A stretch of 64,000 bases of DNA from Saxidomus purpurata. Its lineage: Eukaryota > Mollusca > Bivalvia > Venerida > Veneridae. Shown here one piece after another: positions 48,205-61,639 of the stretch. The position numbers were made by a program, and so were the translations under genes. The stretch's first letter is position 1, and each line of letters starts with the position of its first letter. The notes below the pieces were generated by a model. It ran no database searches, had not been told where the DNA came from, and was given only the letters and a program-made list of their open reading frames with translations. The stretch is taken from contig JAFMSR010000001.1 in the NCBI GenBank assembly GCA_022818135.1, forward strand, positions 31,560,063 to 31,624,062. The letters run 5' to 3'.

Positions 48205-48510
48205 ACCTTGTCAATAACGTATTTCATAAAATCAGTATGATCAGATATACAAATGTTCTGGCCATAACGATCAGCTAAGTAGATGTTTCTAGAAGCCGGA
48301 CAAAATTAATACAGAAGTGCCCTCCCATGACGGCTATAAAATGCCGTTACAAAAGTCTACAATGTTTGATTTAAGTTAATGAAAACGTTATAATTAAGAG
48401 TGATTCTAGTTCATAACAAGCTGGTGTTGCAAAATATACAAATATGTTTCCCCTGGTGGAATGTTAGCTGAAATCTATGTAACACACGAATGTTTATTTG
48501 AAAATTATAG
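48205..48510 (-). repeat. Third, inverted partial copy of the 2.5-kb / 7.4-kb repeat
   Basis: On the minus strand this segment matches 2500-2790 and 7410-7680: shared phrases include GCTGATCGTTATGG(C/T)CAGA, TATATCTGATCATA and GCCGTCATGGGAGG (GTCGTCATGGGAGG at 7565). The sequence is therefore a dispersed family, not only part of the local tandem duplication. No shared reading frame is evident. Confidence 0.75.
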
Positions 48511-49980
48511 GTTTCTGACAAAAGTAGTTTTCACATAATTTGAATTTTATATCTAAGTACATGTATCTGCGTATTTCCGTTGCCGGCCGTTGGTCGTCGG
48601 TTTTCGCCTTTAATTACGGACTACCTTACGGTGAAGGTGATGTAACAGCTGATCGGTACTGCAGCCTTTGATTGGTCGATTGAAAAATTAAAAGGATTAC
48701 ACAGGGAAAGTCTGGATTAAACGGGAACCTGAATTTCTCGAACAGGTGGTGTCTGAGATGTACGGTCAATTCATGTTATAATTATGTTTCTCATACACTG
48801 CCCGTTTCGTCCCATGGTGCTAACACGCATGTCGTATTTTGAAAGTTTACCTGATTGAACATAGGGTAGGAAATCGAAAATATTTTTTTAACGTTTTCCA
48901 AAATATTAAAAAGTGCTTAAATTCGCTGTGCTTTTCTATCCTCAATTTTTACACTTCTGCTATCTGTTAAGGAATAATTTTAAAACGTTTGACCTATTTC
49001 AGATTATCTACACAGGGGGAACTGGTATGGGTACATTTACATTCATTAGATATTTGCACGTGAAAAGGTTTAAAGATACAACTTGTAAATGAACGAGTTT
49101 ACAGAACATTAATTTAGGTTCATTTTACATTTTGTTTTGGGTAGAAATTTGTAGGCCCACATACATGTGTACCTTCGAAATTACGCATGGTCAGTTAAAA
49201 TATTTACCTACCTATGATTATTTTTATCGCGTATTATTTTGTTTTGATTTGATTTGATTTGAAGCAAATTTTATAAAGGTGCATCCATGAGAGCATTTGT
49301 ATAAGCTTTTTTTCTTGGATGAGACCTCCTAGTTTTTGCGCCGGTATATAACATTTAATATATACAAACCTTGATAATCTCCTGCACAATTTTGACTTGA
49401 TTAATATGTACGAAAGTGCTCTGACATAGGATTTTTAGCAGTTATTTATTCACTACAGAATGCGCAAATAACGTTATTGATGATGTGAGAGGCATGCTCG
49501 CAAAAAACTAAGAAAGTATTTCTGACTGTATAACTAAACGAATTTCAAGTACATCTTAATGTTTATATAATTAAAAAGCTCCCACTAATAACAAAAAAAT
49601 GTTCTGCGTTCATTTTATTGTGTCAAGATATTTGCACCAAAAATCATTAACACACCCTACGCCATGTACAACGACCGTGCATCTTTTTAAGATATAACTT
49701 CTTAATAATTATATCGAGCCATTTATTCCTACTTAACAACACTTTTGTTCATCTTTATCTATGAAATAAACATTTCATGATGATGTATGACGCTGAAACT
49801 TTTCGTTATAAAATAAAATAAATCCATGTTAAACGGTATTTATTGATACCCACCTTCGATTCACCAGAATATTAACGCTTTGGTATAAGTAATAGAGATT
49901 TTCATGTTATCGATAATGTGATACCTATCTCAACAGAATAATTTCATGTGCTAGTTCACAGCCAAAGAAATATTGAGTAG
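48511..49980. other. Intergenic, nothing recognised
   Basis: No gene. A short (GATTT)n run lies at about 49241-49261. Confidence 0.4.
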
Positions 49981-49984
49981 GTGT

Positions 49985-50615
49985 TTCAATAATACTTTAT
50001 GCTGGTATTTTTTCAATGACATACTGAAATATGCATCACAGAAAAAAAGTATCCTAATATAAACCCACCGGAGTTAGATCACTGATTCGTCTCAGATACA
50101 TGAGATAATAAATTCCCTCAGATGTAACTGTTTTCATACATTGTGACAACGAATCTTAGAGACTAAGAGTATGATACAATCACCGTGTAGTCAAATTCAG
50201 ATATTTATTTATAATTCGAAGCTGGTGTTATGAATGAGAATAATGTTCAGCTAATGAATGGAAAGTTTAGGTTGTATACAATGAACATAGTTTTCCATAA
50301 ATGTGTATTGTATGGTTTTGAATTAGTAATGCTAATGTAAATCAAAATATTGTCTTAAAAGATACGCATTTCATCAGGTACATGTTTTAAAGTTTATCTT
50401 AGTGTTTGTATTAACTTGCCATCTATCTCTAAAGTAATATTTTTATATCATGTTGGTTTACTTCCGCAGAGAGACCTTGTAGCTGTGTAAATGAGACGTC
50501 ATGTTGGTATTAAAATGTCTTCTATTTTCGAATTGCATGCTAAAGTAATATGCAATCTTCATCACAGAAAAAGTAACCTACTGTAACCCCACTCATTTGT
50601 CTCAGATACTTGTTT
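49985..50615 (+). repeat. Diverged direct repeat pair
   Basis: About 49985-50100 and 50500-50615 share ordered phrases (CATCACAGAAAAA, AACC(C/A)..ACTGATTCGTCTCAGATAC against ACTCATTTGTCTCAGATAC). Non-coding and old. Confidence 0.55.
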
Positions 50616-51289
50616 CCATAACAGTTTATTGTTTCCATAACAATGTAAATTTTGGAAACTGAAAACACGAGCACGTCACAACGCAGGACCCTCATTCAAT
50701 GATTTTCACTGATAAAATGCTAACACGCTCTGACGATACCAGAACACGAATGCTCTGTACGTGATATGTGAGGAAAGCAGTGGTAAATGTACATGTAAGA
50801 TCGATACATTTCGACATATACCATTGTAAGGTTTTCAGTTGTTGCCACTTCAACACTTTTCATAACCGTTCTAACATGCATTTCATTTTTCAGACACACT
50901 ATATGACATTTTATGGTGTTATTCTGAGACTATCCCCATCCTTTTACAGTACTTTCAAATTCACCAAAATAGAACGCGTTTAAAAAAAGATTCCCGAAGG
51001 AAGTGTTTTTCATCCAGGCTATTCGTACTCAACCGGTAATTTCCAGGAAAAAGATGTCGCATGTTTCTCTTCATTTTAGCAATCAGCAATCAAATAGATA
51101 GTGCAGGGCCGCAGCATGAATCCCAATATAGTGCTGCTTATTCACCATCATTATAATCATAATCATCAATCTATTGGAGCCCCTGTCAACCAAGTAAACA
51201 AATAAAATAAAAATATTGTTGTAAATTCCAGACTGAGTGTTTTAAGACGTATTTACATGTACCTATATAGCAATATAAACACACAGCTA
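50616..51289. other. Intergenic, nothing recognised
   Basis: No supported gene. The 71-aa frame at 50768-50983 has no domain. Confidence 0.4.
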
Positions 51290-52385
51290 GTACATCACTT
51301 CATATTTATTTCAGTTAATAAAAACAGAGATGGCAACAATGATCCATGCTACCATTTTAAATAGAGATTTCCTCTTTCTTATGACAAAAAGTGTTCCAAT
51401 ATTCTGGAGACGCAGATGTTTTCCAAGATTTATTTCAAGGCTTACAGCAGGTATCTGTTATGTTGCTATAGTAACACGTCTCTCTATGCTAAGTTTTTGT
51501 GCTGAATAACGCTATGAACAGACAATTATGTTGTAATTGTCACTGGGAGTAGGAAATATCTACCTGTCCATATTAGATTTACTCTTAGTTATTTTCAATT
51601 ATACTACATCTCTTCAGTAAAAGGCAAAGTCCAACTGCAAGGTCATTCCTAGGAACCTGAACAAAGTACGCGAAAAACACAAAGCTAACAAGAAATCAAG
51701 ACAGCAGACAAGGTACAAGTTGACATCATGAATAATCATTACAGGTAAAGCCAATATGAAACATCGTAACATAGGCTATTAAAATGTTATTGTTTTTGTT
51801 GCATCCAATGCCTATAAACAAAAATAAACAAATACTCTCCAGAAGCATCACACTCTGAGTATTTATCGTGAAGTTTCCAACGGTTATATCTTTTATGAAC
51901 AGCTTGTGGCTGGTTTGAAATGGTAATATATCACACTAAACATTATATATTTTATTTTAAAAACAATCTAACATACTTTTCAGAATCCCGCAACAATTAA
52001 AAATCAACCGTTCCTAAAACACGGATGTCATTTTGATACAGTCAGTAACGTAAAGACAAACTGTAGGTGATATCAAGGCTACTTTTACAGATTTATCTCA
52101 AAACAGCAGGGAACAATGATAATGTAACGTTTAACACTTGAACACTATTATTTTTGGAATTATTCACCAAACGTCAATATGAAGGTATTGTCCTATGAAA
52201 CAAAAAGTACATAATGATAATTCACCTTCTTAGTCCACATCCTCAGACATTATTCGGTCAACAGAAATGTAAGCCAATCACTTCAAGAGGTGTCACGCAA
52301 AAACTTTTATTAGAAATGTTAATGTCACACTCACTTGCACAATGCTGTCAGAATCAGTATGGCCATCTACTTGTCCTTTGAAACA
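51290..52385 (+). repeat. Diverged direct duplication, copy 1
   Basis: Collinear with 62515-64000. Shared blocks include ACGCAGATGTTTTC (ATGCAGATGTTTTC there), CAATATGAAACATCG, ATACTCTCCAGAA(G/A)CATCACA, CAACAGCTTGTAGC (GAACAGCTTGTGGC here) and TCAGAATCAGTATG. The copies are 11.2 kb apart in the same orientation and well diverged. No conserved frame was found, so a non-coding repeat or an exon/UTR of an unrecognised gene are both possible. Confidence 0.7.
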
Positions 52386-52489
52386 AACGTTCAAAATATT
52401 GCTTTTGTAGAGTCCGGTATATTTCTCTTCCAATATTAAGGTTTCAATAAATTTGACATGTTATGAATTTACCTCAAAATCGAAACAAG

Positions 52490-53235
52490 AGCTATTCTGT
52501 GACACTGACCTTTTCCAATTCATTTTAAAATCTATAACAGGGTAACGATCTGCACAAAAACATGTGCATATATACATGATTCTAAAACCTCTTACCTCTT
52601 AGTGTGACCTTGACCTTCAAGGTAAGGATGTGGGACTCGTGCGTCATATGTCACCTCCATGTGCTCAACAATGGTGCCATATAATTCAAAACTCTTTCTA
52701 TGCACTGCATAGTTACCATATTTACATTATTCCATGACATTTAACCTCTAAGTTTGAACATGACTTTTGCGGTAGGGTCGTGGGTCTTGTATTCGACACA
52801 TTGTCTTGATGTGCTGAACACTGCTAAGTTGTTTCTTAATTCTTCAATTGAAAACAGAGTTACAATTCGGACACAAAAATGCGCATATATACAGGATTCA
52901 ATTACTAAATGTGATCTTGACCCTTGACGTATGAACGTGGTCTTGCACGCGACAAATCGTTGTCATGTGCTTATAAGATGTACCATATGACATGAAAGTC
53001 CTTTTGCGTATGACAAACTCACAACCTGAACACAAATGTGCAGGATTTTGTTACCATTCGACTCTAAGTGTGACATTGACCATATAGGGACCGTTATTTG
53101 TGCCATATGATAATAAAATCCCTTCAGGCATGGTGAGGTCACAGCCTGGACAAGAAAAAATGAAATGCAAGACACATGGACGGCCCGACGGACTGATTAT
53201 ACGGACGAGCGGACGATGCAATTTTTATATGCCCA
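52490..53235 (+). mobile_element. Pearl-like element with diverged ~155-bp core repeats
   Basis: About four degenerate repeats marked by GTGACCTTGACCTT-type phrases near 52601, 52751, 52911 and 53068, then a GGACGG/ACGG-like stretch (about 53175-53218) and a TATATGCCCATATTATTGGC tail. The core differs from the 46-kb and 58-kb elements. Confidence 0.65.
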
Positions 53236-56200
53236 TATTATTGGCATAAACTCATCGTCTCCCAAACACCATCAGCTGAATTTTAAGAATGTAATCTATC
53301 TGTCTTTTTCTTTGTTATTATCAGTACAGCTTTTGGTCAAAATCTTAAGTCCGAACGACATTTTGAGCGAGAGATATACCCCAATCGTTCCTCTTCTGAA
53401 GAAACCATATGGGGAAATATAAAAAGCTGACTGTATAATAGTCTTGAAAAGAACTGTCTGGACAATAGAACAACATTTAATATAGTAAATCGCTTTTCCC
53501 CTATGGAACAATGAAGTAATACGAAAACATATTTATTTCATTATGGAAAAAACATAAGATTTAATAGGAGGTACTCAACGCAATTTATGAACACGCAACA
53601 CGACCATATGATTGTTTACTTCTTTGATGTGATACGTAGTTTATCTTTGATGCGTAGTTTGTATTTGTTGTATATTTAATATTGGTGTGTCTGATTCTAG
53701 ATACGTGAGTAAATCCTTCTTATAGTCAAATTGTTATTTTGCAAAAATGACAAATAAGTCTGTCAACATAATGTATCACAGTGACTGTGAACCCATTAAT
53801 TGTACATCAACAAGTTTACATAGATTATTTAATGTTTACAGGAGTGTTTAAACCGCTCCATTATACTGTTGATAAAGGAATGAATAGCTTAAAACTTTAG
53901 GTTAAGTAAGAGTATTTGCAAATATAATATCACTCATGTTTTTGATGTTATTTCATTTGTCATTTGTCTTAGGGAGTGCCTCTTCAACTGCAAATTTCAC
54001 TGCAACTTACAACGTGTAGTTCAGTCATTACAATAATTAAGCAAAACATCATGTTGCAACATTAGCTGAGAAGATACTTGGCTTGTAGCAGTAACGGTCG
54101 ATATTTGGCCTAACCCAAAGTAAATGTAAAATTTAAAACTAAAAGTAATGTTCAAAGTTTCTATGAAACAATGAACTTGGATATATACACTCGTACGTTT
54201 GAGGGCCAATCAGTAATTTCGTGAAATAATTATACTACTCCTTTTCAAAATAACGTCCCTTGAACAATTTGCACGTGTTCATTCCTTGAAAAATGGCTGA
54301 ACTAATGAGGTAAAGCGCGTAAAATCATGATGCAAAAGAATCCATGACCTCTCACACTGTGGACGCTTTCTTTAAATATCCGGCAATAAAAATTATCTAA
54401 GTACTGTGGTGTAATAGTATCCAGTAATATTATGGCCATAACCTTTCCACAGACCACTTTGTCATTTTAACTGTAACTGGCCTGCCGCTATAATTATCAT
54501 CTTTATTTGTATCCCTATCATTCTTAAACCTATTTACCCAATCTGAAAAAAGTCCCAATAAATGTTTTGTAAATCTGCACGAACTTCGGAAAAAGACGTT
54601 AAAAACAAAAAATATCAACAGGGCCATACAAACCTTAGCACTATAAGCCTACATTGCTCGTTCATACGTTTCTGCAATTTGGAATATTTATATCAACAAA
54701 TTTTGAAACATTATTGCTATTATATCCTTTGGTACTAGCAAACAAATGAGTCTCCCTATTCTAAACAATGACATATCTATCCTAAAAGAATTATGGTAAG
54801 TTAAATTAAAACAGTAAACAGACGCCTTTTATTCAGATGATCTAAAACCAATCGTAGATCTACCGTTGACGTTGAAGATTCCATTAAAATGTATCCCTGA
54901 GAAACATTTCCCTTAAATCTGTGTAATGACGTGTTAACTTGGATTCTTCAATCTATCAACATTCCTTAGGTAATGATTTTAATGTCGTCACAGAGAGGAA
55001 CGGTACTTTTTAAGCACTATATCATATCTGACTGTCTAGGATTGTTCTAGACAATATGCACTTTACAGTCGCATGATCGTTCAGAATATGATCCGCGTGT
55101 TTATTTCATTAAAATATCATACACAACGTGACAAATGCAGCAATTAAAAAGATCATAATATTATATGCTTTATAATAAATATCTTTTTTTCCAATAAGAT
55201 TTCTAAGAGTTTTCATTAGGTCTCTTATTTGATATGCATATTTTTTCATGATTTTGCACACATTAATGCAACAGGGAACACTTACACCCGAGTTTCATTT
55301 CAATATATTTTCTGCTGATACCGCTTACAAGAACACGGTGCTGATCTTTCGTGAACAACACTAAAAAAATAACGATTTAGTACTTACGAAAGCAAGCATT
55401 TAATGTAGCAAATGATTTAAGTGCATTTACTTTGGTACGAAATTATTACACTGACAAAATTCGATGAATACTTTTACAAACTTACATGTTCACAAGTCCA
55501 AGCGGAAGATAAAAGCTACTATGAAGTTTTTGCATTTTAACATGCTGTTGGATACAGGTCATAATCGAGTTAACGGAAAAACATTTCTGACCAAAGCGCT
55601 GAGCGCATATTACATACAATTGGTGCCATTTCTTATACAGGAAACAAAAGCATAATTCATTTGGTACCCAAACCGGTTTCTTTACATAATCAGTATTGTT
55701 GATGAGAGCTCTCTTCGTTGAACCAATAAAGACGCAATGTATATGCTTCTATTTCCGGACATTTACGGCGCCTCGTAAGGACAACCGGAATTCTTTTTAG
55801 AGTAATTTGTCCAAATTTCCTTTTGTCCTACTTTTTAGACCAATCACAAGCAATGTTAACAAATTGCACAGCGACAACATTAAAAACATTTAGTTTCGCT
55901 GTTTTATACTTTTGCGAGAGTGACAACTTGAAGTCGAATTTGTTTTAGACATTTGAAAAGTACTAAACAGCTTCATAACTCAAATCCATGTATAAAACGT
56001 TCTAAATACATATTAAATAGAGGATAACCGCACAAGAAGCTCTAGCATATCGGGCAATTGTGACCGACTGTTTTCATTTTATGTACATGGATTTGAGTTC
56101 ATCCGTGTCATCTGTCCTTTAAAGATACTGGTTGCTTCGACAAAAGGCGACGGATTCACTATTCACAAGGATTGTTCTTGGCATTATCTTACCGGTATGT

Positions 56201-57117
56201 TGTATCGTCTTATGGTTGCTTTGCATTTTCCTGCCGCACCCTTGTGTTTCAAGGACGCAGTACAGAAAAAAATTAATTAAGATTGCCAAAACAGGGCACC
56301 GTCAGAGTCATGAAGTTCTACATGTACTTTCAAATTGTCAGAATGAAAATAGTAGGTCCTTCAGAGCTTTAGCAGTGTCAGTGGTTTTACGTGTACATGT
56401 TGTAGATATAACTGTGCTGTAGCTGTATAGTATTACGATAAAACACATTGCAGCTGCATCATAAATACAAATGCTTAGATGAGGAATCAGGAACTTACTT
56501 CAAATAGATTTTCAAGTCAATAACAGTTCGCAAACAGTCACTTCCATCATACACGTTTCATAATATAATATGTTGCCATGACAATTGCATTAAAGTTTTG
56601 AAATTTACAATGATTTGCGTTTGTTAGCCTTAAATTGCAAATAAAGCAAATGTTTGTTGTAACATGCCTTGATATTGAACTTACGAACTGATAAGAATTG
56701 CAATTCCAAATGTATCGAAGACATCAAAGTACTTCGTGAGACGATTCTTACATAATTACTCTATCGCTAAAAATGATCATATATTTGTAAGTTTCCTCTA
56801 TGAAAAGCATTTGCAAATTAAAGTAATGTCGTGTAAAGTCTTCATAATTCTGACCCTGCTTATCTAATTAACTGTGTTACGATTTTGTTCCTTCCAAATT
56901 ATTTTCTTGCACCTTATCTTTTTAATCAATTCAAAATCTATTTTTCAGCTTTAAAAACGTATTCCAATATCAAAAGCAATTATTTCCTACTTCGAGATGC
57001 GTTATCATTTTCAAGGCAAACATTACAGAGAGAACAACAATTTTACGGTTCGAATTCAATTAAGATATTGGTTTCTCTAGAACTTCCATAACAAAATCTT
57101 TGTTTATCTGACGAATT
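53236..57117. other. Intergenic, nothing recognised except one repeat match
   Basis: About 3.9 kb without a supported gene. 56570-56720 matches 28610-28760. The 96-aa frame at 56132-56422 starts at TTG and, although it has a hydrophobic stretch, nothing supports it as a gene. Confidence 0.45.
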
Positions 57118-57480
57118 AAAGCTGCTCGCTCGCAAAATTTGGTAAAAAATAAAGTTCTTCGAACTGTTTGAAATTAACATATTTTAGAACATAAAGTCAT
57201 ATAAAAAGTTTCCAGTATAAATTCCTGTCAAGTTTATCTGCAGATTTGAAATAATACGCTACTAAATAATAAAGCGTATTTTTTTTTAATTTCAATATAA
57301 CCATATATTGTAGCGGTGCCGTAAAACCAGCATTTTCAATGGACTTTGCAAATTCCTACCTAGAGTTTTACTTCTGTTGTTGATTCTAGCCTTTAGTTTT
57401 ATATTTATGTAATATTAGTATGTAATTTTTGAAAAAAAAACAAAAACATTTTTTAACTTCAACTTAGAGCGAGTTGCTTT
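57118..57480 (-). mobile_element. MITE, AAGCTGCTCGC family, full length
   Basis: Left end AAAGCTGCTCGCTCGC and right end GAGCGAGTTGCTTT are diverged TIRs; the body matches the other copies in inverted orientation relative to 4226. About 363 bp, non-coding. Confidence 0.8.
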
Positions 57481-58496
57481 AAAGAGTTCTTACCAAGCAA
57501 ACTGTACATTGTTTTGATCTGAAGTTTTATTGATACTATCAATGTAGAGACAAAAAATGTTCTCTTGGAGATTGTTAAGTTAAATTTGCTTTGGGCTTGG
57601 AGTAGATACAATAATTATACAGTATCTCTAACGCTTTTACAAATTTTATTTTAATGTAGACTTTCATGTCTGTTTTCTAATACTATTGCGTTTAATTATT
57701 TACGATTTATATTTTACGTCGCGACACTCGTTCTGATTCATGCTTCGCACAGTGACACTTGTTTGGATTTATGCTTTAACTGTTGACAGAATACGTTATT
57801 TTATTTTAATTCTGTAGACACTTAGAATAAATGAGCAGGCAATCCTATTTCATTGGAATCTATGAGGATGCGTTGTTGTGTTGGTTATATGACACTACGA
57901 AGTTCTAACAAGTAGTTTATGTAACTATTTATAAACGATGCAGAACTCTAACGATTGTATTGCTGCTGTAAGCTCCATTATGATCATGGGTATAAATTAA
58001 CTGAGATCTTTGAACTCAGGCGACTTTACATCAGTATACAATTTTTCACAAGAGTATTATGTCGGAATTTATTACCACTCGAGAATAACTATCCTATCTT
58101 TTACTCTGAACAATCAGAACACTTTAAAGTAAAAGGGATTGGTTCCTGGTACAATTTGCGTATTGTTAACGTAAAAAAGAATGACGTAGAATGGTGAATG
58201 CTCTCAGGATTAAGTATCCTCGTTTTTTTAATGAAGCATTTTATTGCGTTTCTAAAGAATGAAGTCAAGAAGTAGACTACACAAAACACAGTACGACAGT
58301 GTGTAAGGCACACAATTTTGTACTTGACTTAGTTACATGCAGAGAGAATGCAATTTCTTATTATTAGAACTGTTTCATAGGTGTACAAGAGGTGTTTCCA
58401 ACGTAAACGTTTAATTCTTTAGAGTGAACGAGCAAGTCATATCCTAGAATATTCTCCAGAAAAATATTCAAACTAGATGGGTGTTCAGTAGAACAC
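57481..58496. other. Intergenic, nothing recognised
   Basis: About 1 kb with no supported gene or repeat. Confidence 0.4.
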
Positions 58497-59402
58497 TTGT
58501 GTCGCCCTCTTATGCTTTGTCAGAATAACCAACAATTTTGTGACAAAATCTAAGTGTAAAAAGGGGCATAACTCTGTCAAATATGACCTTGACCAACAAA
58601 CTTTGGCGGCATCATGACCCTTATGTCATAAGCAATACAATTTGAAAGTTTTATGAGGAAATCTTAAGAAATGGCAAAGTTATAGCCAACATTAAGTTTA
58701 CGTGACAAAATCTAAGTACAAAAAGGGGCATAACTCTGTCAAATAAGACCTTGACCTACAAAATCTGGTGGCATCACAACCCTTTTGACATATTAAGCAA
58801 TATAATTTGAAAGTTTGATAAAGAAATCTTAAGAAATGGCAAAGTTATAGCAAAAATCTAAGTACAAAAAGGGGCATAACTCTGTCAAATATGACCTTGA
58901 CCTACAAAATTTGGCGGCATCACAACCCTTTTGACATAAGCAATACAATTTGAAAGTTTGATAAAGAAATCTTAAGAAATGGCAAAGTTATAGCAAAAAT
59001 CTAAGTATAAAAGGGGCATAACTCTGTCAAATATGACCTTGACCTACACAATTTGGCGGCACCACGACCCTTATGTCATAAGCAATACAATTTGAAAGTT
59101 TGATGAAGAAATCTTAAGGAATGGCAAAGTTATAGCCAACGTTAAGTTTTCATGACAAAATCTAAGTACAAAAAGGGGCATAACTCTGTCAAATATGACC
59201 TTGACCTACAAAATTTGGTGGCATCATGACCCTATTGTCATAAGCAATACAATTGTAAAGTTTGATGAAGAAATCTTAAGAAATGGCAAAGTTATAACCA
59301 ACGTTAAGTTTGTGCTACGGACGGACCGACGGACGGACGACCGACGGACGGACGGACAAAGCGATCCCTATGTATCGCCTTTTCTCCGAAAGGGCGACAC
59401 AA
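58497..59402 (+). mobile_element. Pearl-like element with TIR and five ~150-bp core repeats
   Basis: Starts TTGTGTCGCCCT and ends with its complement AGGGCGACACAA. Five core repeats are marked by GGGGCATAACTCTGTCAAAT at about 58563, 58725, 58871, 59013 and 59175 (period 142-162 bp). These are followed by a GACGGACGG microsatellite (about 59317-59358). Non-coding. Confidence 0.82.
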
Positions 59403-60189
59403 AAACAAACAGCAAGTACTGTGACACATATTTTTAACAATCAAATTGAATTGATATGTATGATCTGTATTATTTAGTGACGTACACATGGTCAAAGCGT
59501 TCACTCTTGTATAGATGACGTTCAATTGGACCAACGTTTACTTTTGCAAAAAGTAAAGCACATACTTTATATATTGTTTTGGTCTTTAATACCATTCTGA
59601 CGTTTCTTTGGTTCCAATTCAAATCTAATGTTCTATAGTTGGCGGTAAAGTTAATGACATTTTTCTATTGCCTTACTTGGCCACTTTTACTTTCGTTGAT
59701 ACCTATTTATCTTACATTGGCAGTAGACTTTGTGAACATGAAGTGAATGGTGTGTGTAAAAGCTATCATGAATATCCAGGCAAGAACTACATATAGTTGC
59801 GTGATTTGAAGCATTGTATAACGTAATCTTTCAATCATGAAAAAAAGCACATAATGATTATGATAAAGCATTTATGGACGTGCGAAATATTGGGTATGAA
59901 GTGGTACTCACATAACCATAATTAAACAATACATCATTTTTGAATTATGATTATTTGTATAGGTTAATAGGATGATAAACCTAAATAAATGGAGCTAACT
60001 CCCTGACGGACAACAATTCATCACTACACTTCCTGTATTTTCCTTAATAGTTTAGATATTTTGATAGGAATATCATTAAATATCAATTTGTAGTTTACAA
60101 ATATATATTTGAAAAAGTTGATTTGCAAAAATAGTATATGTATACATGTAAAAGCTATAACACAAACCAAATAATATCAAACGGAGCCA
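59403..60189. other. Intergenic, nothing recognised
   Basis: No supported gene. Confidence 0.4.
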
Positions 60190-60302
60190 CACCAAAACAG
60201 CCTCCCAAAACAAACCCCCCAGCACCCAAAAAAAACCCCCCCCCAACACACCCCCCCCCCCCCCCCCCCCCCCAAAAAACAACAAAAAAAAACCACACCC
60301 CC
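60190..60302. repeat. C/A-rich low-complexity tract with a 23-C run
   Basis: A mixture of CCCCCC and AAAAA blocks with a pure C run at 60251-60273. The Gly/Trp/Phe-rich minus-strand frame over it is an artefact. Confidence 0.85.
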
Positions 60303-61639
60303 ACAAAGCACAATTAATACGGAACACAGTGGGGCATAAGTCTGATTATTAATTCAGCAAGTACGAATACATTCTATAACGCTTACTTATGTTTAGAACT
60401 TGAGTATCAAAGTCCATTTATAACTTTTACCTTAAATAATTGTCTAATGGTGTTATATTACAGCACACCTCGTACAGCATGCATTTTACTAAAAACCATG
60501 CGTGGTTCATATATTATATAGAAACATAATATCCAAGACATTAAGGCTGTTTCGTTGTCAATGGTATTTTGATAACATTAGTGTGATGGTTTGGGAATTC
60601 CTGATGATAGAATGGAAGTGTTATGCGTAAAGTTAACATCATTACTTGTGAAAAGAAATGTATAAGAAAGTTACTTTACATACCCTCAGCTGTTCTAAAA
60701 CATTTTGATATGTACCTTACGGCAAGTAATGACTGTCCTTCTCTAGGTCACTGGTTCTAGTTCTATAATTCATACAGACCTGGACTAATTTGCTTTGGGC
60801 TTTACGCGATGGTTGCGCTAGCAGTAGAAGTTAAAGTACAGACTGAGGTGTTGTCGTGTTCACTTACTATAACAAGGGATTTTGTGTACGTATCGTACTT
60901 ACTAATTGACGATAATTGATATTCAAGACAACCTCTACTTCTTCCATTGCATGGTAAAGCAAATTTTAAGGAGACATAGATTAAAAACAAAAGATATTTC
61001 ACATACATACCGAACGCTGGGGCTGTGTACCTGGAAAACGTTCGATACTTATCAAAGAAGTCTCCACACACGATATTGGCACTTTTAGTTACTTAATCAG
61101 TTTTCAGGAGCTCAACAGTTCACATAATTGATTGGCCTACATATAGATCTGCTGAATGATATGAGTTATAACTTCTACTCGCATGACTGTATTGCCCTCT
61201 TTCTGCGTATAAAATATTATGATATTTAAAGGCACTTAAGCAAATGCAATTAAGGTGTTGGAGATGATAATTAGAAAGTTAACATCGTGTCAAAACAGTG
61301 AAAGGCGTGAAACATGCCACTGGTCGGACTATTTTCCATAAAAATCTCACTAGTTGTAAAATATGTACATTGTATTGCCTACCTGAGTGCAGGTTGACTG
61401 GCATTGAAATGTAGAAGGATATTCTCTAATTATTCATAAGTCGTCATAATACTGGGTGGATATATATAACGATTAAGGGTATTCAAACCACAATTCACAT
61501 TATATAACTGAGAGTTGGTATTTCCATATCTAAAGACAAATATACTGCTACAGACCGCAGCTGGTGATCTAGTTCGGTTCGGTGACAGATGTGTATGTGT
61601 GTAATACTCGGAGAAGCTTAATTAAACATTCATATTATA
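60303..61639. other. Intergenic, nothing recognised
   Basis: No supported gene; short overlapping frames at 60.8-61.1 kb have no domain. Confidence 0.4.

Noticed and set aside
56132..56422. 96-aa frame with a hydrophobic segment
   Set aside because: Starts at TTG, no homologue recognised, no supporting exon structure.
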